This document shows positions 32,963-44,342 of a DNA stretch of 64,000 nucleotides, piece after piece. The stretch is from Icerya purchasi (taxonomy: Eukaryota > Arthropoda > Insecta > Hemiptera > Monophlebidae). Numbering within the stretch: the first letter of the stretch is position 1; every line of letters begins with the position of its first letter. The stretch spans positions 416,710,557-416,774,556 of the forward strand of contig CM077115.1 of the NCBI GenBank assembly GCA_039619475.1, given 5' to 3'. The notes under the pieces were generated by a model. That model saw only the letters and a program-made list of their open reading frames with translations, did no database searches and was not told the origin of the DNA. The translations under genes were made by a program, and so were the position numbers.

Positions 32963-33560
32963 TACATTTGTGTACTAATTAGTATGCATACTATTAGTTT
33001 ATGTAAAATTGTTATCTGTGTACACGTCTTTTTTTTCTAAAGCACGTCCATGGCTTCTGCTCAGAAGCGATTTGGAAATTAACCTGCTTCATATTTACCC
33101 TAACGAATGACGATTCGCGCGTAAAGTTGTAAAATAGGCGAAATCAATTTTAAAGATAGATGTTCAGGTTTAAATCTGAAAATGAAATGTCACCAGGCAC
33201 GGTCGCTGAAGCATTGAATAAAACCGTCTTGTTTGACAGATGACTAATTTACATCGTTCGGAACTTTTCGTTCACTGTCCGTTGGCTGATCAGCCGTGGT
33301 CCGGAATTTTAATAACACTCCCTCTTTATTAATGCGTGAGCCAGCGATAATAATGAACCGCTCTAGTTATGACGAGTTCTGTAAAAGCGAAATGAAAGAG
33401 AAGATACTCTTGTTTGGCTGTACAACGTGCAAGTAATTGAAAATATCAAATTGATTGCGAGTAATGTATGAAGAATATATCCGAACTTTTTTAACTACAC
33501 GTTGGACCAATAAAGGCAGGATAATACTTAGATCAGCGTCAATTAGAGGACACACACACA
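32963..33560. other. AT-rich sequence, no gene seen
   Basis: No recognisable feature. A short (CA)n at 33551-33560 borders family T copy 3. Confidence 0.4.
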
Positions 33561-34004
33561 TATTAATTACCACGTAATTCTTAGGCTACCCCCTCTTAGA
33601 AAAAATGTCGCAAAAAATGTCCCAATTTTATATAACACAAAATGTCCGAATTTTGTGTAACGAAAAATGTTCCAATTTTATGTAACGTTTGTTATATTTT
33701 ATAGGATTTTTGTTATTGTTATTTAAAAAATGTCACAATTTTATGTAACGAAATATATATAACGAAAAATGTAACGAAAAAATGTCTTAATTTTTTCTAA
33801 TGAGAGTTAAATGTTAGGATAGGATTTTTGTGATTATGTTATCTTTTTTTGTGTTGATGCCAGTAAGAATTACGTTGTAAATTTTGATTATTTTATACAA
33901 AGTATAGAAGAGAACGAGACAGAAATGCAAGCAAGAGGGGTCAAGGGGCGCAGCTCCTTGCGAGGCCAGAATGGCCGAGTTATATATATGTATATATATA
34001 TATT
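33561..34004 (-). repeat. Family T repeat, copy 3 (inverted)
   Basis: Minus-strand relative to copy 1. It starts with ATTAATTACCACGTAATTCT and runs through ATGTCCCAATTTTATATAAC-type units and AATTACGTTGTAAATTTTGA then TTATTTTATAC. It ends in GGGGCGCAGCTCCTTG, GCGAGGCCAGAATGGCCGAG and a (TA)n reaching 34004. An ATG at 33925 opens an apparent reading frame that reads through this repeat into LINE-C. That start is an artefact of the junction. Confidence 0.75.
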
Positions 34005-34005
34005 A

Positions 34006-34842
34006 AAGGAGCAAGCGGATAGAGCAGGGCTGCAAATTTTCTTTGAAAAATCCAAATTTATGATAAATATTACAACCGCTCCTGATAGAATAAAAACTGA
34101 TGTGGGTCATGTGAAGAGAGTTAATAAATTCAAGTACCTGGGAGAATTAATCGAGCAGAGTGCGTCAGAAAAAGAAGCAATCAAATATAGGATCGATAGA
34201 ATAAAAGCGGCTTTTTATTTAACAAAAGAAATATATAATAAGAAATATCTATCAAAAAATGCCAAACTGAGACATTATAAAACTGTGATCAGACCAGAAG
34301 CATTATATGTAGCGGAAAGCCTAACAATGAACAGAAAAGGATTAAATGAGCAACTTGAAATCGCAGAAAGAAAGATCGTAAAAAGAATACTGGGACCAGT
34401 GAAACAAGGTGGAAAATATATGAGTAACCAGGAAATATACCAACATGCGGAAAGCATCACTACCGAGATCCGGAAGAGAATAATTCGATTCTACGGAAAC
34501 ATGCAAAGGATGGAGCCGAGCAGGTTCACTGGAAGGTTGTTCAGTTACACGCGAAAGCTGAAAATAAACAGTACGTGGTACAAAGAGACCAAAAAATTTC
34601 TGGATGAACTGAAGATTACCCCTGAAGATATAGAACAGCGATCAACGTTAAAGAAAAAATTATATTTGACTGTAAAAGATTCGCGGAGAAACGAAAAGGA
34701 AGAACTGGCATTCTGTGGACCGAAGAAAGAAAAAAAAGACACAGTGAAAGAATGAAAGCAGTATAGAAAGAGAGGAAGAAGAATGGTAGAACCAGTTGAC
34801 AACGTAGTCCATCAGTGGCTAATTCGAAATAATAATAATATA
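34006..34842 (+). mobile_element. 5'-truncated LINE with open C-terminal region (LINE-C)
   Basis: From 34006 an uninterrupted frame of about 249 codons runs to the stop at 34755. It encodes a LINE protein from the RT thumb onward: GLQIFFEKSKFM, RVNKFKYLGE (the K.KYLG box), YNKKYLS, VIRPEALY.AE (family pattern VI.P..LY..E), IAERKIVKRILGP, and RKRIIRFYGNMQRM (pattern R...FYGH..R). The YADD palm is not included, so there is no activity. The 3' end is an (AAT)n tail (34828-34840). The lack of stops suggests a fairly young insertion. The clade could not be fixed by eye. Confidence 0.78.
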
Positions 34843-34887
34843 TACGAGGGTGGTTCAAATATAAACCGGAATTTCGTCATAAAAATT

Positions 34888-34893
34888 TTTATT
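34888..34893 (-). promoter_or_regulatory. Polyadenylation signal AATAAA of the mariner
   Basis: AATAAA on the minus strand about 25 bases after the transposase stop codon and inside the element. Chance occurrence is quite possible in AT-rich DNA. Confidence 0.4.
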
Positions 34894-34917
34894 TTATACT
34901 TACAGTGCTCATATTTT

Positions 34918-35997
34918 TTACAATTTTTCGAGATAACCCCCCTCGCACGCTACGCACTTTTTCCACCTCTCCGGCAATTTTTTTATTCCTTTTTCGTAAA
35001 AATCTCGCGGCTTGTCACATAGCCATTTGCGCACGAACGATTCCACCTCATCGTTGCTGTCGAAACGTTGTCCACCAAGTGCTTCTTTCAACGGGCCAAA
35101 CAAATAATAATCACAAGGCGACAAATCTGAACTGTAAGGAGGATGTTCAAGTGTTTCCCAGCCCAATTCGGCCAATGTCTCCATCGTGAGCCGAGCGGTA
35201 TGTGGCCTGGCGTTGTCTTGAAGCAGTATCGCACTACGGATCGGAATTTCGCGCCTTTTTGTTCGATAGGCCGGTTTGACTGTGTTTTTTAGGAGGTTAC
35301 TGTAATACTGCGCCGCCGTCACAGTACGTTGTTCAGTTAGGAAATCGACTGCGATCACTCCCTTCATGTCCCAAAACACGGTACACAACACCTTCCCAGC
35401 TGACTGTGTAACCTTCGCTTTGACTGGCGCTCCCTCTTTTTTCTTCCGCCACTCCATAGACGAGCGTTTACTCTCCGGCGTATAGTAGTGTACCACACAA
35501 GTTTCGTCCGTGGTGAATATTCGCCGCAATAAATTCTCTCCTTCCTCTTCATACCGCTGCAGGAGACGCGTACAAACTTCCAAACGAGTGAATTTCTGTT
35601 CAAAATTCAGAAGTCTTGGCACCCATCTGGCTGCAATTTTGCGATAACCTAGCCGATCATGAATTATTGTCTCAATACTACCTATGCTGATGCCCAATTC
35701 GTCGGTCATATCGCGTACACGGACGCGTCGGTCAGCCAAAATGAGTTGTTCGATGGCTTTGACGTGTTCATCTGTAATGCTGGTTTTTGGGCGCCGCGCA
35801 TGTGCTATGTTTGACACCACTTCACGTTCTTTTCGAAACGCCGAACACCACTCGTACACTTGAGTTTTAGAGAGACACTCATCCCCGAACTGTTCGCGTA
35901 ATTTTCGATAAATTTCCACGGATTTCACGTCGTCTTTGACTAAAAAACGAATAATGATGCGTTGCGCAACAGACACTGGTACTTCTTTTTCACTCAT
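34918..35997 (-). CDS. Mariner transposase, intact (DD34D)
   Basis: This 359-residue DDE/D transposase would cut and paste its own element by binding the 30-bp termini in the nucleus and joining to TA. The N-terminal half has helix-turn-helix regions (about residues 8-60 and 70-122; family mariner/HTH_48 type), then WVPRLL (125-130), a variant of the mariner WVPH.L linker. Catalytic aspartates are D164 (TTDETC), D261 (LLQDNARPH) and D296 (DLSPCDYYLF), with 34 residues between the last two, which defines mariner. YSSDLSP replaces the usual YSPDLAP. The length is slightly above the usual 340-350. The ATG at 35995-35997 is the first in the frame. No stop or frameshift is present. Expression cannot be judged. 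Confidence 0.95.
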   Translation of the reverse strand: MSEKEVPVSVAQRIIIRFLVKDDVKSVEIYRKLREQFGDECLSKTQVYEWCSAFRKEREVVSNIAHARRPKTSITDEHVKAIEQLILADRRVRVRDMTDELGISIGSIETIIHDRLGYRKIAARWVPRLLNFEQKFTRLEVCTRLLQRYEEEGENLLRRIFTTDETCVVHYYTPESKRSSMEWRKKKEGAPVKAKVTQSAGKVLCTVFWDMKGVIAVDFLTEQRTVTAAQYYSNLLKNTVKPAYRTKRREIPIRSAILLQDNARPHTARLTMETLAELGWETLEHPPYSSDLSPCDYYLFGPLKEALGGQRFDSNDEVESFVRKWLCDKPRDFYEKGIKKLPERWKKCVACEGGYLEKL

Positions 35998-36153
35998 GGC
36001 TCTAACTACACTAAAAAGTGAGGTTACGCGGTTCTAATTGCTCTACACGCTTCGTAACAAACCGGTCTAACTGCTAGTGCAACCACTTTTTCCACAATAA
36101 ATTTTTCGCGCGTTTATTTAAAAATTCCGGTTTATATTTGAACTACCTTCGTA

Positions 36154-38373
36154 TATATGTATATATGTTAGTGGAAAATGCTGATATTTTTTTGTAGTAT
36201 CACTCTAAAATTAAATTGTTTATCGTCTAAAATAAATCCTGAATAAAAATGGAAAACTATACGTTGTTGTATAAAAAAAAAATTGTATATTCTATTTGAA
36301 AAATCAGGCAAGTTGTTTAACGTCACTTTCCCTATGTAAGTTTACAAATTTCTAAATTACGCAGTTGTAAAATTCCGATTTGGACGAATTTGTTTAGTAA
36401 TAGCGTTTCTATCGGCTAGTCGTTCTGGCCTGCGATTGAGTGGAGAACGTACGGAAAATTTTAATCGTTTTCAGTGTGTAGAAAACGAACGCCGATCGAC
36501 GTTGTTGCTTGTATAAATAAGTCTGCACAATTTGAAAATTTCTATAAAACCAGTTTTCAGATAATCATCCGTCCAGAATATTTTCGTAGTGTCAGAGTCA
36601 GAATTATTATATTCATTAGATTTTTTCTTTAATTTTCATTCTTTAGTTGTATTCTGTCGAAAAATATATATCTGGGTAGGGCATTTGTAAGGCTTAGTTG
36701 TTGGCACTTTTGATTTTAATCATCGTGTTATTAGTTGGAAAAAGCGTGTTTTTTTTTAGCGTTGCAAATCTATTTTATACGTCCCCTAAAGTGATATCGA
36801 TTTTTTCAAAATATAAACGTAGATATAAAGCCTTTAAGATCGAGAAATTGTCAATAGTAAATTGATAACCGGTGGTACTTCCAGACTGGCTCCGAAGGAC
36901 ACTCACCGCTAGAAGAAAAGGAAACAGCCAAGTTATTTTATGTCGTTTAAAATATGCGACATTACAGGTTGTAGAACTTATAGCATCGCTCAAAAAGAAA
37001 TATTTCCGAAACGCACGAAGTAAATCTGATTCTATTTTTAGCTCAATCACTGAAGTAGAATTAAAGGGCGAGAGGCACGGGAGAGAAAGAAAGAATCATT
37101 TGAAAATTATCTTACTCGTATTATTAAATTTTTTCAAAGGGTTGGGTGGAGTTCACTCTCTATGGTATACGTTCAGTACGAGCAACATTAATTGAAAGTG
37201 TGCCAGTATACAAGATTACAAAATTGCAGCGCGGTTAAAGAATTTCTGGGGCGCTTCAACTGTTTTAGCGCTCCCTGTGGACTGAAGTAGCCAAAATAAA
37301 CGAATCGCGTTGTGCTTGCTTAAGGTACTGCTTAGGATATCGTCGACACGCAAGAGCGCTAAAGTCCGCCGTATATTGAATCCAGTTCATGCACAGCCAA
37401 CTGCGTGGGTTGCCTGTGCGAAGAACAAAGTTTTCGCGTGGGTGCGTGGGTTGCGTGGGTTGGTTTAAAATTTTCAGTTGTTAAACATTTTGATTTATTC
37501 GTTATGTCTCACCTGCTTTATATACAGAAACTTGGGCGTGTGCTGAGCTCAATATGCGGTACTTGCAAAAAGCGTGGGCTACAATATAAAGAGGCATCGG
37601 TATTTTTATTACTGATCTACTTGTCTACACTCGTGGTTCATGCGAACTGCATTTGTATTATTATTTTTTTTTTTCTCTCTCTGATTTGCTGCTTCATGCA
37701 GCTGTGAGATTAATTAACGTGTATAGCGATAATACGTAGCAATCAGCTTTGCATTAAGAAATTATCCGCTAGCTACCTTTAGATTGTTCAGTTTCGGTTA
37801 AATTCGACTGTCACGCATTGAAACTTACAAAAATTTCACTTGGTTAGTGTCCGTACTAAACCACAGCTAATACCGTTTGTTTCCCATTATTAGAAATTGT
37901 TCTTTTATACCTCTTCCAGTTTTATATAGAAATATTGTCTTTCTTCTTATCGTTATTTTTTGAATTTCTTTCTATTTTCTCAGTTTTCTTAATTTTACAA
38001 TTTGTTTTTCCTCTTGCCTTCCCATCAACTTATTTGAATTCCCTCAATACAAAAATATTTTAGCTTTTTATCTTATATCAATTGTGACGTTTTCTGACTG
38101 TTCCTATCTCATCCCTTATATTTCTGCCATTTCTAATTCTTCTTTTGTCTTTTGCTTCAAAATGATGACTCCGTTCAATATACTACAGAGAGCCAATCGT
38201 CTGCTCGTCCGATCTCTTGGACTTCCTAGGCTGTATTGCGCCTTATACATCTCTTGTCACATTCCTTCAAGTCCATTATCTTAGTTCTTAGTTCCTTCAT
38301 TCTGTCCATTTCTGACCGAATCAATATTTAATTAACTTTTTTATTTCTTGTCGTTTCCAGGACAAGGGTTTAT
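36154..38373. other. AT-rich sequence, no gene seen
   Basis: The start (about 36154-36170) is TATATATG-rich and resembles the (TA)n before LINE-C. The 37395-37470 stretch has several GCGTGGGTTGC repeats. Open frames at 36872-37195 and 37405-37707 lack recognisable domains. Pyrimidine-rich sequence lies at 37900-38330. Confidence 0.4.
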
Positions 38374-38595
38374 GTATATTAATTACAGCGATGTAACGTT
38401 TGTTATATTTTATAGGATTTTTGTGATTATGTTATTACATTCATACGGACCGATTTAGAATTAAGTTGTAAATTTTGATCATTTTATATAAAGTATAGAA
38501 GAGAAAGAGACAGAAATTTATCAAGAGGGGTCAAGGAACACAGCCTCTTGCGAGGCCAAAATGACCGAGTTTTTAATATATATATATATATATAT
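38374..38595 (-). repeat. Family T repeat, copy 4 (inverted, internally deleted)
   Basis: It begins ATTAATTACAGCG and jumps directly to ATGTAACGTTTGTTATATTT, so the tandem-unit block is lost. It continues with AGTTGTAAATTTTGATCATT and AGTATAGAAGAGAAAGAGAC, then CACAGCCTCTTGCGAGGCC, AAAATGACCGAG and (TA)n to 38595. Confidence 0.72.
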
Positions 38596-38967
38596 GTTCT
38601 CTCGACGTAGAGATGATTACCGAATTCGAATCCAACACGCACCATTTATAATTAGGGAGATTTTGTATAGTGATTTTATTAAAAGATTGAACAAAATTCT
38701 CTATTTTCAAATAAAACTAATACGTTACAGTTTAAATAGATTGCGCTGCAAAATGCGTATCAATCTGATGCTATCATGAAACGTCTTCCGAATTCCTTAA
38801 CGACAGTTCTACAGTACTCATAGAAGAGTTAATTTAAATTCACTACCCTAGTCTTTTAATAAAAAATAGTAATTCTATTTAAAAAAGTAACAGCAGAAAA
38901 ACATTACACATTTCACAACTGTTTTTTCGCACTACTTTCAATAAAGGAACATTACGTTATCATTAAC

Positions 38968-39000
<33 letters not shown>

Positions 39001-40491
39001 GCACTATGTCCAAAACGATCCGCTTTGAAAAGCGTGCGATTGGTTAAGCAGCGGTTGGTGATGTTTATCGATCACTTGTGATCGTCCCCGAGTTATCAAT
39101 TATTTCACAACAGGCCTGCGTGAATCGCGCATAACATGCAATTATTCGTGCTGTGAAGTAATGAACTGAAGTATTCGATGCAATCTTCCCGGAGTTGAAT
39201 GAGGTACTTCGAATGGAACGAATTAAGACGCATCGACTGGTGTTTGTAATATTGACTATCTTAAGTCAGAAAGCAAAATAATTTTATGTTCCAGTGATAC
39301 TCGATTGAGTGCGGTTAGTTATACGTACTTAACGTGTCAGAGCTAACGAAGGAAAACTAATATCATCTTATTCGGTTTCTGGGAGACCACTGAACTTCTA
39401 GTCAGTTATGAAAATCGGTGATCGCGGTCCAGTTATAGCTTAACGGTAGCGGAAATATTATTTGTTTGTTTTGTTTCGTTTTCGTTAATTTTTGCCGCGC
39501 GAGAAACCACGCAATCAGACGTTTTAATAATGATATACGGAAAATTAAACTCATTTGCGAATTGCTCCTCGTCTCCTCTGACGTAATTAAACAGGTTGCC
39601 ACAGAGTTCGTAAGAACTTTTCAGTAATACGCCGTTTATTACTTAGCCGGTGCACAGTGAACAGCTCTATTACGTCTAAGTTGTTAACGAGCCAACAGAG
39701 TGTTGCCCACGATGTTTGTCGAGTCGCACACTTGCCGCTGGCTCGAGCGTTAATTCACGCACACCTCGATGTTCGCCCACCGCCTTCACCTAAGTCGACT
39801 TTATAAACGAACCTACATTTAACTTACATTCGAAGGCCCCGAAACCAAAACAGCTCGCTTTGCACCAGAGCTGTCGGCTAATCAGTAAAAAGTTTCCAAC
39901 TTTATGTGACGAATGAAGAAGAAGAAAGTTCGTCGTTCGTTTACCTCCTATCGCTACTAAACACCGTTCAATTTTGTTAATAGCACCCCCCTCCGATGCA
40001 CTTCCGAAAACTCACGGCGCCATTTAAAGATATTATATTATTAATGCGTATCGCGTTTCCTCGGATAAAGTTCTCTCAGAAAAATTCTAAAGCGTGTATA
40101 TCGTAATTAAAGAGACTCCTCGTCGTCCGGCGGAGAATTAAATAATTAATGCGGTAACACGCGTTCGAAAATGAATATAAAATTTTAATCTTCAAATTGC
40201 AGGCGGGAAAAATTGATTGGCTTTTGGTCTGGAACAGTCATCAAGTGTGTAGAACGTACGCTGGCATCTATCCAAAATTCTCGTTTCAACACTGATCTTA
40301 TACGGCACACAAAGCAAAACGTTTAATAGTTTCAATGACGCGGCTTTGATTTAATCGATAAGTTTGGAAACGCAATATTATCGCCTTGTCTAGCGCAGTT
40401 TAGATTTTTCGAGCAGTAAATTTTGCAAGTAAATTACTAGCAAAAGAAGAAACCCGTTTACATTTAACATTATATTTTATAGTTGGCTTAG
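38596..40491. other. No gene seen; one less AT-rich stretch
   Basis: A (TA)n lies at 38969-38998. The stretch 39620-40160 is richer in G+C and CpG words than its surroundings, with no long open frame. It could be a regulatory or untranslated region of a host gene, but nothing in the sequence proves it. Confidence 0.35.
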
Positions 40492-41045
40492 TTCATCATC
40501 TTAGTGTGTGCCATACTTAATTCCTGAGCGTCGGCGGCTACCTATTCATACATTTCAGCTGTACAGACATAGGCATGGTGTTTTAGAGGCAATGGTTATA
40601 TGCAGTACGAATGTGTACATACGCGAGACTACATAAAGAAATGCGGTTCCACGTGCGTGTCTGTTGTGCACTAACTAGCGCGTATTTGTAATGATATGCA
40701 TGCAATGCTATTACCTTCCACGTGACTATAGTAAAGTAAAGTAAGTCCCATACCCTTGATAAGGTACATGGATTGTGAAGTTAAGGTTCACAATGTACTA
40801 AGCCTAATCGATCTAAGGAGAATATTGGAGCTGGTTCCTTTCTCACGGGACCCACCTTTACTTTCCCAGATTTCCCTGGTACCCGACTATTTCGGTCTGG
40901 GTAAATCTGGGAGCGATTTGGATCCGGAACGAGTCGAGATTAGCGAGTATTTAATTTTTCGTAATAATAGTTTCCGTCGTCGCCCGGAATCGAACCCGAG
41001 ATAACGGAAGCCAACCGCTCTAGCAACTAGGCTAACGCGACGACA
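40492..41045 (-). mobile_element. tRNA-derived SINE, copy B (fullest)
   Basis: On the minus strand it begins GTCGTCGCGTTAGCCTAGTT, a tRNA-like head with box A TAGCCTAGTTGC (41023-41034) and a perfect box B, GGTTCGATTCC (40986-40996). A repeat of the head motif CGACGACGG follows. The body of about 480 bp includes a section (about 40730-40940) missing from copy A. The end is ATGGCACACACTAAGATGAT then GA. An 82-codon open frame on the plus strand (40756-41004) is not a gene: it reads the SINE backwards. It is the least degraded member in the window and defines the family length (about 550 bp). Confidence 0.85.
40986..41034 (-). promoter_or_regulatory. Pol III box A and box B of SINE copy B
   Basis: Box A TAGCCTAGTTGC at 41023-41034 and consensus box B GGTTCGATTCC at 40986-40996, both on the minus strand. 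Confidence 0.8.
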
Positions 41046-41498
41046 GTTGGAGGAGTTAACGTTCGATAGTTAGAAAAACATGTTCTATAAACATGATTCC
41101 ATCGGGGTTTTCTTAATTTCAGAGAAGGTTTGTTTTTGCCTCGGATTATTATTACCGCTATAATGAAAAGGCTAGGACGTTTTTCGAAGTCAAGATTAAA
41201 AGCAACGATACGCAACAAACCAGAATTTTTTTGAAATAAATAATAGAGAGATACCTGCGATGTTCTGTTTTCAGCCTTAATACATTATTAAAGGGATATA
41301 GACAACACCAAAACCACGGTAAGGCTTGGAAACATAAACAATGGTAATATTGAAGTAGAGAAAACTAGGTTTAATTAAAACTGAGATGATACTCGGATGA
41401 TTTGTTTACTGGGTAATGGATGGATTATTTAAAAAATGAATATGTATGTAATTTAATGAGAAAATATGGCAACACATTACAGGGTAAAAAGTGACGGT
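41046..41498. other. AT-rich sequence, no gene seen
   Basis: No feature recognised between SINE copy B and the target duplication of LINE-B. Confidence 0.45.
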
Positions 41499-42060
41499 AA
41501 TTGGAGGTGCCCTGCGGGGCACAGGTTGTTGTAACTGGAGTCACCTTCTCCAGTAAGTAGTCACTCGACCGTCATACGATGCTAGTCCCACCGACGGAGA
41601 AACAAAACAACAACCACGTGAATTCCGTACGTCCATGTCGTGCAGGGTGGTAATTTTCTTTTCGACGGGCTTAACGCTGACTAGAAAAGCTAAATCGGAA
41701 TTCACGCATAATGCTGATAGGAAAACGGAGCTGGAAGTACTTGCCGAAGGTGCTTTTGCCAATAAATACTGTTAAGCTTTGTACTGCGTTAACAACAGCA
41801 GACCATCAGCAACTCGCTTGCGACAATGTGCCCCAGTCGGATTGATACATATCGATCTAGAGCGAGCAGGCGAGTATCCGGCGCTTTCAATACGGGTTCT
41901 TTCGACTAAGGGAGTAAACCCTGACAGAAAATCCAGCGGAAGGCAAGAGGGAAACCACCGCTGTAACGTCCCTAGTATATCATTTAAATAGCAAATGAAA
42001 TTCAAATCATGGCCCCAAGTTCCGGGCGCCCCTTCAATGGGGCAGGGGTGTGAAGAATCC

Positions 42061-42999
42061 GCCGGTTAGATCTCGCAAATTCAGAATAGGGACATGGAAT
42101 GTTAGAACGATGATGGAAATTGGAAAACTGAAGATAATAACACTTGAAATGGAAAGACTAAACGTAGGATTATTGAGTATCTGCGAAACAAGATGAACAA
42201 GAATAGGAAAATTTAGGAGTCATAATTATACTGTCTGTTACTCCGGCTATGCAGAAGAAATTCACCGAAATGGCACAGCCATAATAGTTCGCAAAGATAT
42301 AGCCGCTGCAATTAAGAATACCGTATTTATCGCAGATAGAATAATAATGATACAATTCGATGGTAAACCAGCTTCCATAAACATAATACAAGTGTGTATG
42401 CTCCTACAGCAGAAAGCAAGGAAGAAGATTCCGACAAGTTGTACGCAGAACTAGAAAATGTGCTCAATGCAACGAAAAGTTTTTAAGTCACAATGGTTAT
42501 GGGCGATTTTAATGCCAAAGTAGGAGATCTAGCTGGAGAAGTCACAGGAGAATATGGTCTTGGAGACCGTAAGAGTAGAGGTGAAAAGCTAATTCAGTTC
42601 TGTCAAACGAAGGACCTCATCATTGGGAATACATACTTCAAGCTCCCAAAACGTCGTTTATATACGTGGAAAGCTCCAAGCGATTCAAGAGATAACATAG
42701 TGCGCAATCAAATTGACTACATACTGATTGATCGTAGACATCGGAATGCTTTAAAATCAGTCAAAATATATCCAGGCGCGGATGCAAATACAGATCATAT
42801 TCTACTGATTGTAGAGATGAAAGTAAAATTCAAGAAAATCATAAAACCGAAAAACAACAGATTTAACTTAATGGCCATGAGAAAGATAGAGATTCGGAAT
42901 CGACTGCAGTTGGCCTTGGAGACAGAGATACAGCAAAATTCAGAGGAATTTGATAGAAACGGTTCGGTTAATGAGTTCTGGTCGATACTAAAGTCAACG
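42061..42999 (+). pseudogene. LINE-B apurinic-type endonuclease
   Basis: The domain nicks target DNA to prime reverse transcription. FRIGTWNVRTM (from about 42076; the N..T/WN motif), LSICETR at about 42174-42196 (catalytic Glu), then a TGA stop. HNYTVCYSGYAEEIHRNG (about 42220-42275) and VMGDFNAKVGD (from 42493; catalytic Asp/Asn) follow, then QIDYILIDRRHRNALKSVKI (about 42710-42770) and DANTDHILLIVEMK (catalytic Asp-His; H is about 42797). Stops at about 42195 and 42484 and one frame change near 42395 break it. From 42493 on it is open for 169 codons. Confidence 0.82.
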
Positions 43000-43601
43000 T
43001 GACACTTAGGAATGCTGAAAAAATTTTGGGACAAACTAATATAAATAAAAATAAGGAATGGATAACAGATGAAATACTTGAACTACTGAGAAAACGAAGG
43101 CAAACAGCCAGCAATAATAATAACAAATATCACAGACAGATTCAGCGAGTACTAAGACGCAAGATCAGAGAAGAAAAGGCAAAGATAATGACGGATAAAT
43201 GTCAACGAATTGAAGAATTACAGAAAGTCCATGACGAATTTCAAATACACAAAAAATTGAAGGGAATAACTGGACTATATAAGCCGAAAAAACCAATGGT
43301 CATATTTAATTCAGAAGATAAACCAATTATTGAAGAAGGTGATTTCCGTAAAACATGGGAAACGTACGTCTTTAATTTATTTAAAGCAAACAATCGTAGT
43401 ATCACTGAAGGGTTCAATAAAACTGCTGTAAATGGCTGCTTGGAAATCTTGGAAGATGAAGTAAAGAAAGCGATAGTTCAATCAAAAGTGCATAAAGCTA
43501 CTGGACCGGATGAGGTTGCCACAGAGTTGATAAAAGCATTCGGCGATTATGGAATTTGTATCCTTACAAAGTTGTTTAATACGATTTATGCTACTGGTTA
43601 A
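42999..43601 (+). pseudogene. LINE-B linker and RT N-terminal part
   Basis: The 200-codon open segment starts with the basic linker (WITDEILELLRKRRQ, shared with WMTDEILKLMEKRR in LINE-A). It ends with the RT entry motif KVHKATGPDEVATELIKAFG (pattern K..KA.G.D....E..K). A stop at 43599-43601 interrupts it before the palm. Confidence 0.8.
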
Positions 43602-44342
43602 TTACCCGAGGAATGGTTAACATCAAGATTTATAATGATACCGAAAAAGCCGCATCCAAAATCATGCTCTGAGTACAGATTGATTAGTTTAATGAGTCAC
43701 ACCTTGAAAATGTTTCTTAGGATAATACATGACAGGATACGAACTAAATATGAAGAAAATATTGGAACAACACAGTATGGCTTCCGGGGTGGCCTGGGAA
43801 CTCGAGGGGCATTACTCTGTACGAACATCTTGATTCAGAAAATGAAGGAGTTCCAACGTCCAGTATTTCTCTGTTTCCTGGACTTTGAAAAGGCGTTTGA
43901 CCGAATAACTCGTGACAAATTGTTCCAAATACTCGATACTATTGGCCTAGATGAAGCGGATAAGCGTATAATAAAAAATCTTTACTTACACTAAAACGCA
44001 GTAATCTCATTAGAAAACAACTAAATATCAGATCCAATTAGTATTGAACAGGGAGTAAGGCAAGGATGTATTATATTGTCTCCTTTGCTGTTTAATATAT
44101 ACGCGGAACAGGCCTTCAAAGAAGCCCTTGATGGCAGAGAAGAAGGTGTTAAAATCGGCGGTGAAAATATCAATAACATCAGATATGCGGACGACACAGT
44201 TTTGATGGCTGAAAGTGCAGAAGACCTAACTATATTAACAAAAGCGATGGAAAAAGTATGCAATAAATATGGACTGATAATTAACGTGAAGAAAACGAAG
44301 GTAATGGCCATCTCAAACGAGACCTACGCCCTATCGACATAA
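43602..44342 (+). pseudogene. LINE-B RT palm with YADD
   Basis: IPKKPHPKSCSEYRLISLMS is the RT motif normally YRPISL, with P changed to L. QYGFRGGLGTRGALLC and FLDFEKAFDRI (first catalytic Asp, about 43879-43905) follow. After a frameshift between 43994 and 44050 come GVRQGC and SPLLFNIYAE, then NIRYADDTVLMAES with the catalytic Asp pair (about 44174-44210). It reads in two frames and stops at 44340-44342. Confidence 0.82.

Larger units (their letters stand above)
34845..36151 (-). mobile_element. Complete mariner transposon
   Basis: The inverted termini are CGAGGGTGGTTCAAATATAA at the left (34845) and, reverse complemented, CGAAGGTAGTTCAAATATAA at the right (ending 36151). The match extends to about 30 bp with two mismatches. 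Both ends are flanked by TA (34843-34844, 36152-36153), the target duplication of Tc1/mariner elements. The 1307-bp body holds one uninterrupted 359-codon transposase gene on the minus strand. All parts of an autonomous mariner are therefore present. It sits at the (AAT)n tail of LINE-C, so it arrived later than that LINE. Confidence 0.95.

Noticed and set aside
33925..34005. N-terminal 27 codons of the LINE-C reading frame
   Set aside because: They translate family T repeat and (TA)n; the real LINE sequence starts at about 34006.
41779..42005. Paired sense/antisense open frames of 70-77 codons
   Set aside because: They lie in the G+C-rich 5' leader of LINE-B and show no domain or LINE ORF1 pattern.
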